From NCBI GenBank assembly GCA_001643675.2, contig LSRY02000034.1, positions 434,001 to 498,000 of the forward strand: 64,000 nucleotides of DNA. The letters are read 5' to 3'. This stretch comes from Monocercomonoides exilis. Taxonomy: Eukaryota > Preaxostyla > Oxymonadida > Polymastigidae. Each line of letters starts with the position of its first letter. Position 1 is the stretch's first letter. The translations under genes and the position numbers were made by a program. Positions 11,986 through 25,100 of this stretch are shown here, one piece after another. Below the pieces are notes generated by a model, which saw nothing but the letters and a program-made list of their open reading frames with translations, was not told the DNA's origin and did not search any database.

Positions 11986-12534
11986 AAATATTTAAAAAAC
12001 ATCTTGCTTGAGAATTTCTGAAAACATTTATGGACATAAAATAGTTATATTACAACAGGACGTTGTACAAAATGACCTTAACAGTCAGTTTCAATTTTTT
12101 TTTTTTTGATTTTTTTTCTTTTCAAAAGAACATTTGAAACAAATATCTATAGGTGATAATTTTTCATATCATATTATTTATGTCAAAATTTTCGACAAAA
12201 AAATGTATTTAACATTTTTGTTTATAAACATCGAAAAGTGATTTGCACATTACACAAAAATTTATTCATGAATGCGACACAAACGTTTGATCTTGTGACA
12301 ATTTCAATTCAAAAAAGTGCGGAAGTGAAAAATTTCAAGACATGCTCAAAATAAATAATATGAATTCAATACCACTAAAAAAAGTTATGAATAAAAAAAT
12401 AATCACAAACATAGAATCAAATTTTTATTTAAACACTTTAAATATTTGTTCAAAAATTTCACATAAAGAAATTATCAAAAAGATATTCATCAAAATACAA
12501 AACTCTAATTCGATTTGCGAATGACTTTTCTTTT

Positions 12535-13976
12535 TCACTTTCCTCTCTCAGTTTTATCAGTTGATTCTTTCTCAATATCGTTTTCATCTTGCAGTATTTT
12601 GAATTTTCTTTTCAGCTTTTTTGTGAAATTCATTGTTTCATCATTTTCTTTATCAGAAATGTTTTCTTTTTCATTTTCCATTTCACTTTTCTTTTTCAAA
12701 TAATCATCCCACTCATTGAGTAACTTTTCTTTTGTTATTTCTTTAAAGTTGAAGTCAAATCGGTTGTTATGAGAAGGAAGATGATGAGTTGATGATTGAG
12801 GAAGTTCCATCGGAACTGGACCAGACGAGTCTTTCAGCATTACGCTGCAGTTAAATGCTATTTTGATCACCGAAAGCGATTACTCCGAATGAATTGATTG
12901 TATTGAAGCTTTTACCAGAGCTGTTCTCTTCGCTGCTTAAGACGACGACGAAGGTGCTTCGCACTGTGAAATCATCTCAAACTTTTGAAAGGCAAATACT
13001 CCTCGGTCAAGTAACTGGCAAATGTGTGTGCCGTAAGTGATGAATGTCAAAAAATCCACATTTTCTTTTTTGAATTCTCGCCAGATTGCAGGATCTGCAC
13101 GAGAAATGTGTGAGTAGATTAAAAGCAAGCAGTGTGATTCATCGAGTGACAAGCATTGTTTTCTTTCTTTGATTGAAGGAAGAAAAATTGCAAGCGTATT
13201 TTTTTTGTACGTTGAAGATTCCATCCATCCTCATTTGTTCGTCCAAATCTCAAGATTTGAAGACAGAAGAGGCTTCAAGTCATCAGGAAGTTTGAGACTC
13301 GTCCACAGAATCGCTGAAGGAAGTGATTGACCTTCAGCTGCAACCGCCGCAAACAGTGTTGAATTCGCAATTCGCGCAGCAGATTCAGCAAAACCGCGTT
13401 TTGCATTTGCCGGATGAACAACATTCCGATTGGAGCTGTCGGGAACCCTGAGTGAAGACTCGTCCACGTTGAAAATCAGTGCGTTGTTGTAACTGTTGTT
13501 CTGATGCAATCCTTTGAGCATATCACACCAGAGTCTCAGAACTTGTTGGTATGAAACCGCAATCCTGTTTTTGTCAACGATTTTCGAATTAGAAGTCTTC
13601 GACTCTGGATGTTTTTTGATAATGTCGAGGCAACAAATGCAGAAACTTCAACATCTGGCTTGTTTTCTGGTTTTTAATCATTTACAACATTTTCAATCAA
13701 ATTAATATTTATTAATACATTTCGAAGAATATTTATGCAAACCAGTTTACGCATTTTCTTAATGGTTTGGCTAGCTCCAGATAGTGATTCTATTTTAATT
13801 TCATCAAGAACAGTTTGTTTTTTTTCCCCTATGACCACAGTTGGTCTTTCAAATTTTGAAACTAATCCGACTTGTCGAACAACCTTCACTGCACGCTTGA
13901 TTCGAATTATGCTGAATTTTTTGATGTTATTTTCATCCGCCATTCGCACAACTCTATCGTTTTCAATTTTTTCCAT
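12535..13976 (-). pseudogene. Jerky/pogo-like (CENP-B type) DDE transposase, broken
   Basis: On the minus strand, 13521 to 12535 reads in one frame as a DDE transposase core: ALIFNVDESSLRVPD (first Asp), TLFAAVAAEGQSLPSAILW, IWTNK, then a TGA (13231-13233), GWMESSTYKK, SLDESHCLLLIYSHISR (second Asp region), LTFITYGTHICQLLDRGVF (the TH-LQPLD box), then TAA (12937-12939), AAKRTALVKASI, TAA (12880-12882), and a Lys/Glu-rich tail. The upstream part (13976-13674) is in another frame and is basic. The middle frame (about 13640-13522) carries HPESKTSNSKIVDKNRI, matching the usual linker before the catalytic domain. The core decayed by three nonsense codons without an indel. Confidence 0.75.
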
Positions 13977-14159
13977 TCACTCAAGCGAATTCATTAATTG
14001 TCTCCATTCGAACGATAGCATTTCCTCCCGCAGCTTCAGCTGACCCACAGAAGATTTTCTTGCAACATCCTTTTTCAATTTTTATTTTTCGTGTGATGAT
14101 CATTAAGCCAATTTATTAAATTAATTATTATAAATTTCAATTATCTTTTCAATTTTTTT

Positions 14160-15050
14160 CACTCAAAGGCAAATGAAATAAGAAAAGAATAAAGAACTGA
14201 AGAAGAAGGAGTCAAATCTGTTGACAATCATTGACCAAAGAGATTTATTGAAAGATATCCAAAACTTGCTCTGAAAAAGGCAACAAAGTTACCAATCGGT
14301 CGTGCTGCACACTATTCGAAGCAAACAATAGGTCCCTTTTTTGATAAAGTCGCTAAGTTCTTTTCCGATAAAATAATTGTTCATCAATTGTTGATCGATT
14401 GAATTCAATCACAACTATTTTTCAAAATATTCATAAAATAACCATGGTTTTGTCATCTTCTTCTGTTCAACCAGTCATTTCAGAGCCTTCATTGCCAAAT
14501 GTCACGTGAATTACTTTTCACAAAAGAGCAGATGGATTGAGATATTGAACTTAAATTCTTATCCCATATTCAACAATTCCCAAAGAATATATAGAAGCCA
14601 CAACAGAAAATGAGGTGCTCGTTCCATGTTCAACTGAGCACATGATGCTAACATGTTAACTTGATGTCTTTCAGATATCAATTCTTCCGAGCATCAATAA
14701 AAATGAAAAAAAATTAGACAACAACATAATAACGCAACCTTTGCGATGGATGGAAGGACAGGGCATTTTTCCACAGAGATAGTAAAATTATGCAAAGATA
14801 ATTTAATCGATCTTATCCAACTCCCCTCGCATTCCTCTCACTTGCTGCGACCCAACGATCAGCGCATTTTTGCCAACATGAAAAAATGTTTCAAAAAGTC
14901 AACTGAATGTGGGAAAACAAACACGGCTAGCGAAAGAAGAAAAGATTTTTTTTCCGTTTAAAAGGAAGCAATTGCAATGGCTTCATATCCATCAACAATT
15001 AAAGCAAGATAGATAATGGCAAGATTTTGTCCAAAGAATTAAAATGCTGT
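14160..15050 (+). pseudogene. second DDE (CENP-B/pogo-like) transposase, broken
   Basis: Plus-strand fragments in family order: RYPKLALKKATKLPIGRAAH and IGPFFDKVAKFF (about 14250-14370), then after a frameshift VLSSSSVQPVISEPSLPNVT (about 14444), then WMEGQG, and 14746-14961 with MDGRTGHFSTEIVKLC and LPSHSSHLLRPNDQRIFANMKK. The last is the DG-H ... HSSHLLQPLDxxxF block with the second and third catalytic acids. The NMDE block is lost at a stop and shift near 14400. It differs clearly from the minus-strand transposase 200 bp upstream, so two separate elements inserted side by side. Confidence 0.7.
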
Positions 15051-16978
15051 TCTTATTCAATTACCTGAGATATTACCAGAATGAGAAGAAATGGCTTCAT
15101 CATGTAACAAAGCTCCTGAAGAGGCAAAAACAGTGAAATTTTTGCGTGGATCAAAAAAAATATCCGATATTGTTTTTTGAAAAATTTTTTTTGAATTCCA
15201 TTTTTGACAGTTTTTGATGAAAAATTAGTCAAAAAGAAATACAAACATAGTCTTATTTACGCTCATCAATAAAGTGAGTTTATTCATTGACTCAACAATG
15301 AATATTAAAAAATTCAAGTCATTGTTGAAACAATAAAAATGAACAAACAGCCGATAAATGTTGAACATGATTGAGAACAATGCATTGAATAGATAACTCA
15401 GAATAAAAGAAATGGATAATGCTCAAAGCTATCGAAGAAATATTCTTCAGAGAACGTTCAGCGAACGATAGATAATTAGAGAGAAGTGCTATCATTTAAA
15501 TTTGTCACTTGAAAAATGAGAAAAAGAACATGATGAATAAGAAAATGTAAATTTTCTATTAAGAATGCTAATCATTTTGAAAATTTCTTTTTAAAAATAA
15601 AAAAATGGTCCAAAAGTTTTCCTTTTTTTCATCAATTTATTAAATCAAAATTGTGTATTTCAAATTGTACTAGATTGGAATATTGAGACATAAATTGCTG
15701 AAAAAATATAATATCTCTTTTTGAATTTAACTTTGTTTTCTTTTTTGACTCAAATTGCTAAAAATTGGTGAAATTTTTGTGATAAAATCCTTTTCAGATA
15801 TATGTTTTTGGTCTTCATATTTTCAATAAGATGTTTTGCAATAATCACTAAAAAGAGAAGGAAAATAAAACAGATAAATATATCAGGCTTTCATCTCAAA
15901 CATTGGTATATGAATAAAATAAAATGAACATAAACATTACAATGAAAAACACTATGCGTTAAACGAGAAGCATTTTTCAAATTCATATCCACAATGAAGC
16001 AATTGTCTCGAAATTTGTCAACTGTGTTTTCTGAAATCCAACTTTATTGTAAAAAAACCAAGAGTTTAGTTTTATTCGTTCCTCCGGTATCTTTTGTTTG
16101 GTTTAAACAAGTTATTATAATATGTCAAATAATCAGTATCGGTTGTAATCACATATTTTGATCAATAATATTTCACTTGAAATAACATAAAATGAAATAA
16201 AGGAAAATTAAATAGTAAAAAACATCAGCGCACATATAAATATATAAATGTCAAAATTTTTTTTTGTAAAGATCTTTTTGTTCAATTCACAAAAAACTTA
16301 AAATTTCATATTTTAATCAAGTTTTTGTTCTTTCTCTTGAAACTTCACAAAAATGGAAATAATTCCATTGTCAAGATTTTGTTTTCATGACAGAGAAATT
16401 AAATGAGTGGAAACAGAAATTTGATGGAAATAAATAATTTTTATTCTATTTGAAAATATAACAAAAGGAACTTTACATAAAAATTTAGCCAAATAAGAAA
16501 AACTGTTAAATGAATGAGTATGACATAATGTTTTTATCTTTCGAATATGATTTTTTTTTCCCATTATTATTATCATTGAATATATTCTTCAGTTCAGAGT
16601 TTAAAACATAAATATACAAAAATAAAAATAAAAATAACTTGAATTTGTAATTTAATATTCTGATCTGTGTTTATTTTTTGAGTTGTTTGAGAATTTGCAG
16701 TTAAAATTGTAATTAATCATTTATAAAAAAATAATATTTTTTTTGTATATGAAAAAAACATGCATTAGTTCCAGGTCATTTTTTGTAATTTTTTCATAAT
16801 AAGTCTTCCATTGCAACCCAAAAAAATAAATTTTTTTTGAAATTTAGAAGAATATTAGGCAGTGTATTTTGATAAAAACTTATGAACAAGGAACACTTTA
16901 AATTTATTATATCGTGATCATTTTGATCTATTATGGGATTTATTCCTTTATTAGTATTCTCTTCCTAATTTCCTTGAA
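15051..16978. other. AT-rich spacer upstream of RPF1
   Basis: Very AT-rich with homopolymer runs. Short open frames (15053-15244 and 16385-16576, minus) have no motif. I see nothing functional apart from whatever promoter serves the gene at 16979. Confidence 0.6.
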
Positions 16979-18126
16979 ATGGGGCAAGGTAGAGTGAAAG
17001 CTAAAGGGTTTGTTAGAAAGGAGAGCAGAAGATCAATGGCTCAAGAAGCAAGAAAGAAGAGAAGAAGAGAAGAACGGAAGAAAGGAATAAAAATTGAAAG
17101 AATTCCAAAAACAATTGACAACAAAAGGGTATTTGATGAGACGAAAGTTGAGAATGAAGAAGACATAGAGATGATTCGGGAAGAGCAATTAGATGAATTT
17201 TCTTCTGTGATTTCCGGTAGAATTTCCCCAAAAGTCATGATTACAACAACAATGACTGGTGGAGCTTATGCTGGAAAGCTAGGAAGAGAGCTTGCATACG
17301 TTATACCAAATGGAGTGTTTAAGCGCAGACGTGGATATTCAATGTCTTCTATTTTGAAAACTTTGAAAAAGAAACATTACACAATGTTAATTTTAGTTGA
17401 GCAAGGTGTACAACGAAAAAGTATGCAAAACAAGAAGAATTAGCTTATTTTCTGTGATTTTTTATTTGATATGTAATGCTTAGGGCCTGATGGATTGTGG
17501 ATGATTAATCTTCCTCATGGTCCAACTGCTCATTTTCGAATTGGAACCGTAAGATATCGTAGAGAAATACCGGTATGTTGCAAAGCAAGAATTCATCACA
17601 CTGTATGTGTGTTTTGATTGATTTTTTTTCTTTTTGTAGGATGTTGGAAGAAAAAGTGATCATTATCCTGATCTTAATCTTTATGGATTTAAGACACGTC
17701 TTGGAAGGAGAATTAGTCGAATGTTTCAGTCTCTTTTCCCACCAAAACCCGAGTATTATGGTAGACAGATAATTACATTTCATAATCAGAGAGATTGGAT
17801 TTTCTTTCGACAGCACAGGTTTTTTTTTTTTTTTTTTCATTTTTGAATGTATAAATATTTCATCTAATTTTTTTTTTTAGATTTATATTTGATGACCCAA
17901 AGACCCCAAGAGTGCAAGAACTTGGCCCTCGCTTTTCTCTTTATCTGTTATCTCTTCAAGATGGTACGATGCAAAGGACTAGTCCATATGAATATATTCC
18001 AAAAGTTTGCTAATATTTTACCTGATATCCAAATTGATTGTATTGATTATTTAATGCATTTGATTTTTTGCATTTTCCGTTTTATAGGCAGGAACAAGAA
18101 GCGAAAAGCTTCGTTTTATTCTTTAG
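16979..18126 (+). CDS. RPF1: ribosome production factor 1 (Brix domain)
   Basis: Five exons: 16979-17420, 17484-17572, 17640-17818, 17881-18004 and 18088-18126, giving about 290 residues, the usual RPF1 size. Introns are 62-83 nt with GTATGC, GTATGT, GTTTTT and GTTTGC donors and TAG acceptors; every phase is consistent. The N-terminus is Arg/Lys-rich. The Brix domain starts at PKVMITTTM and includes LGRELAYVIPNGVFKRRRGY, MINLPHGPTAHFRI, the hallmark RISRMFQSLFPPKPEYYGRQ, ITFHNQRDWIFFRQHRFIF, VQELGPRFSLYLLSLQDGT, and a C-terminal TRSEKLRFIL. RPF1 acts in the nucleolus in 60S subunit maturation (27S pre-rRNA processing) with other Brix proteins. The GRR..FHNQRD..FFR..R.IF pattern separates it from IMP4, BRX1 and SSF1. 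Start: first ATG, which opens the basic region. Confidence 0.93.
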
Positions 18127-18336
18127 AATTCCCGGAACAAATTTTTTCAAATATTTTGTTTTTCACTTCAAATATCATTTCATTATAAAATTCAAATTTA
18201 AATAGTACGATTAAAGAAATAAACATAATTTTTTGATTTATATTTGGAAAGATATTTTTTTATTTTTAATTGAAAAATTATACATTATTCCTAAGATCAA
18301 TTGTGATCTTTTATTAATCATTTTCTCTTTTCTCCT

Positions 18337-21278
18337 ATGAGCAATGATCTTCGATGCACAAAAGGCAATTTTACAAATGAACAACGCGTTATGATAAAGT
18401 CAAAAATTAGTGAAAAGCAAGCAGAATTTGGTATTAGCGCAGAAGACGATTTTTCTGTTTGAATCATTTTTTGTTTTAATAAGCTTGATTCGAACATAAC
18501 TTTCAACTTTATGTTATTAATAACCTCTTTTTATATAGGATTATGTTCTTGAATTAGTGGAGCATCGAAGGTCAAAGCAAGATATGGTTGAAAGTCTTGG
18601 TCCTTATCTAGAAGGAGATGACGTTGTCGCATTTGTTGATTTCATACGGGTATTCTAATTTTTTATGATTGATAAAATATCAAACTTTTCTACAGGATTT
18701 TGTAGATGAAAATGTTCTTGGAATTCCTGTTGATAAGGTTTTGAATTCTAAACAATCAGAGCAATCTTCCAATCCTGTTTGCAATAGTTGTAAATCTTCA
18801 CAAGAAGACGAATTTGAGTCTCGTATCATTGAGCTTGAAGAAGCAGCAAGGGCAATTGATTCAGATTTTTCGACAATCAAAACACCCGAAGAGAATTACA
18901 CACCCTCGGAGATGGAAAAGCGGAGCTTGCGTTTTTGCGCGAATAAAGAACTGCAACTGTCAGCACAGATCCCTGCCTATCAGCCATTGCATCACGTTTC
19001 AAACGGTGTGTTGGATATGGAAAACGTGGAACCATTTGTCACAGAAGGCACAGGGATTAGAAGCAGGTACGGAGGCATGAGGAACGGATTGATTGATGTA
19101 AATGGAAGCAGCAGAGGTGCAGAATCCTATATTCAGCAGCCTATATTCCCTCGTGGGCCAAGATCGACTGCTGGATACTACGAACCAGAGCGTTATTCAT
19201 CTTCTGTTGCACAAGGAAGTTCAACTTCGTTTCAACCATATGGCACTGACCGCTATTCTCAACAGCCATATGCGTCAGGGCAAACATCAAGCCAAATGCT
19301 CAATTCAGCTGCATTTCGACCAAATCATCCACTTCCTCTTCTTCCTCCTCCACCTCCTCCACCTCCTCCTTCTTTGCCGCCTCCACCGCCTCAACACATG
19401 TATTCTGACAATCAAAGGCTCATCTATCCGGGCATTGCTCAAAGACCTGCAAGCGGGCCATTCAGCAGGGTTGGAATGCTTCAGAAGAGAATGGCGCTGG
19501 AACAGCCGCAGGACAGAGGATCTGGAATTCGAGCAGCTGGAGACTGGGAGCAAGAGCAGCAGATGAGGGAGATGGGACACAATGTTGCTGCTCAAAGTGG
19601 AAGGACAGTGCTGCCTCCACCACAACAGCAACAAAGGGCATATTTTGAGGATGATCTGGCTGATCTGGCGCGGGAATACAATGAGAGAGTGGAGAGGATT
19701 CAACAGCAGCCCCATCCTCAGATACTGCCTCAGATGCAGCCTCAGGCACAACCTCAGATTCAGCCCCAGCCTCAGCCTCGTCTCCAGTGGAGGCAGCCTG
19801 TTCAGTATTCACAGCGTGCTCAATCTTCGATGAATACACAATATCAGCAGCCTAATCAGCAGCAACTGTTTCGTCCGCAGCAGCAAATGCAAATGCCGAT
19901 GCAAATGAAGCCACAGTCGCATTCATTGTCAGCATTGCGCAGACAGCAAATAGCGGGATCTCCAGCTGTTCCACAAGCAGATGAGGGAAAAACCCCGATG
20001 CAGACAACACAAGAAACGAACACAGAAGCATCATCAAACACTTTGCCAATCAATCAGCAAGAGACAGAAAAGAGAGTTGAAGGTGCTGAAGGTACAGGAG
20101 GAGAAGATGGAAAAACTGAAACATCTGTCACAACACCGTCTTCTGCTTCTGCTTTGAGTGACCAGATTCCACAGCAACAACCTCAACAGCAGAAGCCGCA
20201 ACAACAACAACAACTCCATTCAAAAGTGAAGATGGCCAGTTCAGTTGGAGGAGGAGGAGGAAGCAGTTCTGGAGTTGGATCGATGGGGATGTGGTGCCCG
20301 AAAGGAGCATCGTGCGAGAGGACAGGATGTGAGCTCCAGCATCCACCTGCGCCGTGCCGGTTCTGGCCGAACTGCACTCGGTGGGACTGCCCGTTCAGCC
20401 ATGGACATCCGTGCAGAGAGGACATGCACTGCACAAAGCCGATGTGCACTTTCTCGCACTATCCATCGTTTGCAGCACGGCCGCTATGCATGTTTGGGAT
20501 GTGGTGCACGAACCCTATTTGCACATACCGCCATCCGCCACAACGCAAACGTTTGCATCAACTATTATTGAAAAAAAGCTTCATATTTGATTCATCTTTA
20601 AATATTTTTTTCCTCATTGTTATTTCTTTTCACAATTCTATTTCCTGATGTATTTATTGTAAATCTTAAATGTTATTTTTTTTTTAATGGATTAATTTTC
20701 TTTCCTTTCAAGTTGGAGTTGGTCTTCAGCCATTGGCCAAAACACAGCCTCAACAATTGCAGCAGCAGATTCAGCCACAGCCAAAAAGTCTTCAAGAAAC
20801 GGCAACTTCTTCTTCCAGTTCTGATGCGCCAACACAGAATGAGACAGTCACAGAAATGAAGGAGAATACACCAGAGGAAGAAATAAAGCAGAGTGCCTCA
20901 GAGATTGAAACAGAGAATGATTCAAAGAATACGGCTGGAGAAGTAGCGAAAACAGCAGATACTCAAGGGGGAAGCGAAGAAGATTTGAAAAAGGAGGAAA
21001 AGGAGGAAGAGAACGTTCTGAAAGAAGAGCAGAAAGACAAAGAGGCGCAGTCTTTTGACATGAGCGAAACAACAAGTGAAATAACAACTGAGTCAGAAGA
21101 ATCAAAGAAGGATCCAGAAGAAGCAGCAGAAGAGAAGAAAGAAACCATTACAGAAGAACACGAAGCGAAAGATGAGCAAACTGTGACTCAAGAAGTGGGA
21201 GATGCTTCCACGAATGATTCAAAAAATGGAGAAAAAGAGAAAAAAGAAGAAACGAGTGAGAAGGATTCAGGAGAGTGA
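18337..21278 (+). CDS. Nab2/ZC3H14-like poly(A)-RNA-binding CCCH zinc-finger protein
   Basis: Four exons fit in phase: 18337-18456, 18539-18649, 18696-20550 and 20713-21278 (883 residues). Exons 1-2 encode a PWI-like Nab2 N-terminal fold (KSKISEKQAEFG, then DYVLELVEHRRSKQDMVESLGPYLEGD, then FVDFIRDFVDENV), which in Nab2/ZC3H14 binds the nuclear export machinery. A long low-complexity middle follows: Pro runs (about 19325-19400) and Gln/Pro tracts. A tandem CCCH finger block at 20290-20545 reads CPKGASCERTGCELQHP, CRFWPNCTRWDCPFSHG, CREDMHCTKPMCTFSH, CMFGMWCTNPICTYRHP, the tight C-x5-C-x4/5-C-x3-H spacing of Nab2-type poly(A) binders. The last exon is a Glu/Lys-rich acidic tail unusual for the family. 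Expected role: nuclear poly(A)-tail binding, tail-length control and mRNA export. It lies 210 bp after RPF1 on the same strand. Exon 4 joining rests on phase and an AG at 20711-20712. Confidence 0.85.
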
Positions 21279-21525
21279 AAGATGACTTTCCAACAAAAAA
21301 TCACTAAATAATAACTTTGCATTTGCTTTTCGGCAAAGCACTTTTTGATTCTGTTTTTTAAAGAGTTTCGAAGAAGCAGGCCATGAAAAATGTCTCCAAC
21401 AATGACTGCTTGTTTTTTGCTCCTGAACAGTTTTGTTGTTTGATGCTTTCCAAAGACAGCAGATTGTTCTGATTGCTTGACTTCGTTTGGAGGCTTTGCC
21501 TTTTTTTATTCATTTTTCATTTTGT

Positions 21526-21545
21526 CTTCTGCTTTTCAGCAGAAG
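21526..21545 (+). other. perfect hairpin downstream of Nab2-like gene
   Basis: CTTCTGCTTTTCAGCAGAAG: an 8 bp perfect stem with a 4 nt loop, 250 bp past the stop codon. It may lie in the 3' UTR. No known motif was recognised. The surrounding 21279-22156 spacer holds no gene. Confidence 0.4.
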
Positions 21546-22156
21546 AGTGTTTTTCTTCTGTGAATGGTGAAGGAACCATTTTTGTATTTTTGAAGATTTT
21601 CTTTGATTCTATTGGATTTGAGTCATGAATTTCATTTTTTATTTTCGTTTCATACAAAGTGTTCAAAAAGATTATTTATTCAGATTTATTAAAAAAACAA
21701 GAATTCTCAAACTTTTACAAGATTTTGATTGAATTTGTTTTAATTTTAACAAAAAACCTTCTGTACAGTTGTCATTTCTTTTCAAAGAATTTAATGTTTT
21801 CATTTTAAACATACACGGGAGTTCATGGAAGGACCAATTACATTAATTGATAAAGAGTTTAGAAGTAGTTTTTTCATTCCTGATTACCCATTATATATTT
21901 TCTGTTATATTCAAGTTTTCATTAAAACTGTTTTTTCTCTAAAGTTAAGGTTTGGTTTGATGAGTGTCGATAAAATAATTTTTAAAACAACAAATGGGAA
22001 ATGAAATAAAGGATGAAATTAAACCAACATGTCACATTGAATTTTTATTGCGAGATGTTTTTTATTTCTTTTTTTGTTTTTCATGACGAATTTGCTTCCA
22101 TTTTTTCTTTCTCTATAATTTTAATGCATCTGCATTGTTTTGCTCGTGGTGCAGGA

Positions 22157-25100
22157 ATGACAAGCCGCATCCACCGATTGGATCAGACCACATACAACAA
22201 GATAGCTGCTGGGGAAATTATCCACCGCCCAGCAAACGCACTGAAGGAGATGATTGAAAACTCGCTGGATGCAGGGGCCACGGCGGTGAAGGTGACGCTG
22301 AAGGATGGAGGCATGAAGATGCTTCAGATCGAAGACAATGGCAGCGGAATCCATCCCGATGACTTCGAGCTGGTGTGCGAGCGGTTTGCCACAAGCAAGA
22401 TCGCGCGTTTTGAGGACCTTGCGGGGCTCCAGACCTTTGGATTTCGAGGTGAAGCGCTGGCGTCAATTTCGTATGTGGCGAAGCTGACAATCTCGTCGCT
22501 GGCAAAGGGCGAGCGAGTGTGCTACCGCGCGTCGTATGTGGACGGGAAGATTGCAGGCAACCCAGCAAGGCCACGACCATGCCCTGGGGTGCAGGGGACG
22601 ACGATACAAGTGGAGGATCTGTTCTACAACTTTGTGTCTCGTCGACGCTCGCTGGGGACAGCCGCCGAAGAGCTAGCGCGGTGCACAGAGGTTGTGTCGC
22701 ATTATGCCATCCACTATCCGTCGGTGTCATTCACACTGAGGAAGCAAGGCGAGGCGATTCCGATTGTGGCCACACAAGCACGACACGTGCAGGCTCCGCT
22801 TCAGCATGCAGAGCCGAGCGAGCAAAACGAACAGAGCGATCAGAAGGAGCAGAAGGAGCAGAACGAGCAGAGGGAGAGGCAGCAGAAGTCCGATCTGAGC
22901 ATCTTCCCCATCCGGTCTGTGTATGGAATGGGTGTTGCGCGGGAGCTGGTGGCGGTGCATGGGGGGCTGGATGTGCCTGTGCGGGTGTGCATCGACGGGT
23001 ATGTGTCGCAGCCGTCGTATCGCGGGCGCCGGCCGCTGTTTGTGTTTTTTGTGAACCACCGGCTGGTGGAGTGTGTGCCGCTGAAGAAGGCGCTGGACGA
23101 GCTGTACCGGCACGTGTTTCTGGTGCCGAAGAACAGCCACCCGTTTGTATATCTTTCGCTGCTGTTCTGCGAGGCAGGGGCAGTCGACCACAACGTGCAC
23201 CCGGCAAAGAGCGAGGTGCGGTTTCTGGGAGAGGCAGAGGTGGTGCAGGAGACGCGGCGTGCGGTGTCTGTGGCGCTGCGGCAGACGGAGAAGGGGAAGA
23301 CGTTCTTTGGGCGGGTGAAGGCGGATGGTGCTGAAAGAGAGGGCGCAGCCGAGGCAGAGAACGAGTCAGAGGCAAGGCGCGGTGAAGGAGGAGACGAGGA
23401 ACTGAATGGGAGAAGGAGCGAAAGCAAAGACAGTTTTGTGGAAAGACGGAGGGAGGCAGAAGTCAGAGAGACACAATACACTTTGGATTCGTCTTGGCGG
23501 ATGCAGAAGGAAGGTGAAGGAAAAGGAGAAGAAGAAGGTGGAAGAGAGGAAATGGGAGCGGAAGAAGGAAAAATCGAGTTTTTATCGCAAAATGCAGGGA
23601 AAAGAAGGCTGACGCTTCCATCTTCAGGATCATATGCAGTGTCGTCTTCTTCGTTTGCTCCGAAAACTCCGCCTGCTTCGCCCACATCTCCTGCTCCACC
23701 GACTTTGTCGCCTTCGATGCTTTCTCCTGCTTCGCACAGAACGCATCTTCTGCCTTCAGCCACATCAACGCCAACAGCCATCCATTCGACACAGCTGACA
23801 GAAACGGCGACTCCGCAGATTGGCTCGCCACACAGCAGATCGCTCTCGCCATCGTCTGCTTATTCGCCCTATCGTCCCTTCACGTCTCCAGCAACAGCTT
23901 CTCGTTCTTCTTCCACACAAAAGCTGGCGCCTTCGATGACAGTGCGGGAAGATCCATCGCAGCATCACATGTCGCTCACCTCGTTCTTCCCTCCGCTGGC
24001 AACACACACCCCGCCGCTGCCTTCATCTGCAGCTGGGCCAGTTCTGTCTCCGCCTCGTCAGTCTGCAAAGAGCGAAGAAGACTCTCAGCGAGAGAGAAAA
24101 GCATTTGGAAGTGCACAACCAGGAAGGTCTCCTTCAGCACCAACAGCAGCAGAATCATACACAGCAGGTGTGACTGAATGTGCGTCAGGAGATGCTGAGT
24201 CTGCAATAGCCACATCTTCATATGGCCACATGTCTGCACTCGAGGCAGACGCGTTTCTTTTGGCCTCGCATACATTTGGCGGGTCTTCAGACGCCTCTTT
24301 GGGCGAAGAAGGCAGTTCGTCGCTATCTCTTCTGTGGTGCCTGCGGCGCGGAGTGTTTGTGGGGTTTGTGGACTGTGTGTTTGGGCTGATGCAGAGCGGA
24401 ACAGGGCTGTATCTTGTGAACCTGCGTGTGCTGGGGCAGGAGATGCTGTTCCAGTCGCTCATTCAGAATCCGCTGGTGTGGATGGAGGAGCGAAAGCGGA
24501 GAGAGCAAGGCAAAATGGCAGATGGAGGAGAAGGCACTTTGGAGAAGGAGAAAATAGACGAGAAAGAAAGAGAGCGCTCGAACAGCGGCGGGTTTCGCCT
24601 GTCTCTGCTGCAGCTGTCACCCGCGGTGGATGTGAAGGCTGTTCTGGAAATGGGATTTGAGGTGCTGGAGACAAGCGCTGCTGGGCGGATGCTGCTGCAG
24701 ATGGACGAAGAGGAAGACAAGGGCGATGCAAGCACAAATGAAAGCGAAAAGAAAGAAGAAGAGAAGAACGAAGAGGCTGCAGAAGGAGAATTGCCTGGCT
24801 CTGAAGGCAGACGGAAGGAAGAGGGGAAAGGCAGAATGATGGAAGAGGAAGAAGTGAGGATGATCTGCGAGGCAGCAGCGGATTTGCTGTGGAAGCACCG
24901 GAGGTTTCTGGAGCGGTGCTTTGGGATGAGGATAAGAAGACAGAGCGCAACTGCTGACAGAAGAACGAAGAAAGAAATGGACAGAGCAGACAAAGGCGAA
25001 GAATGCTCGTCCAGTTGCGAGACTTCTTTGCATTCCTCTTCGTCGACCCAATCACGCTCGAATCGGATTCTTCTGCACACACTTCCTCAGATGGCTCCTC

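Noticed and set aside
11796-12002. Minus-strand ORF with a homologue at 58752-58952
   Set aside because: Both lie inside family 2 MITE copies; the similarity follows from repeated DNA, and the 61.2 kb copy has stops in the same frame.
22013-22156. N-terminal extension of MLH1 upstream of the ATG at 22157
   Set aside because: Hydrophobic AT-rich filler with no MLH1 homology; it looks like 5' UTR or intron and ends in an AG acceptor-like site.
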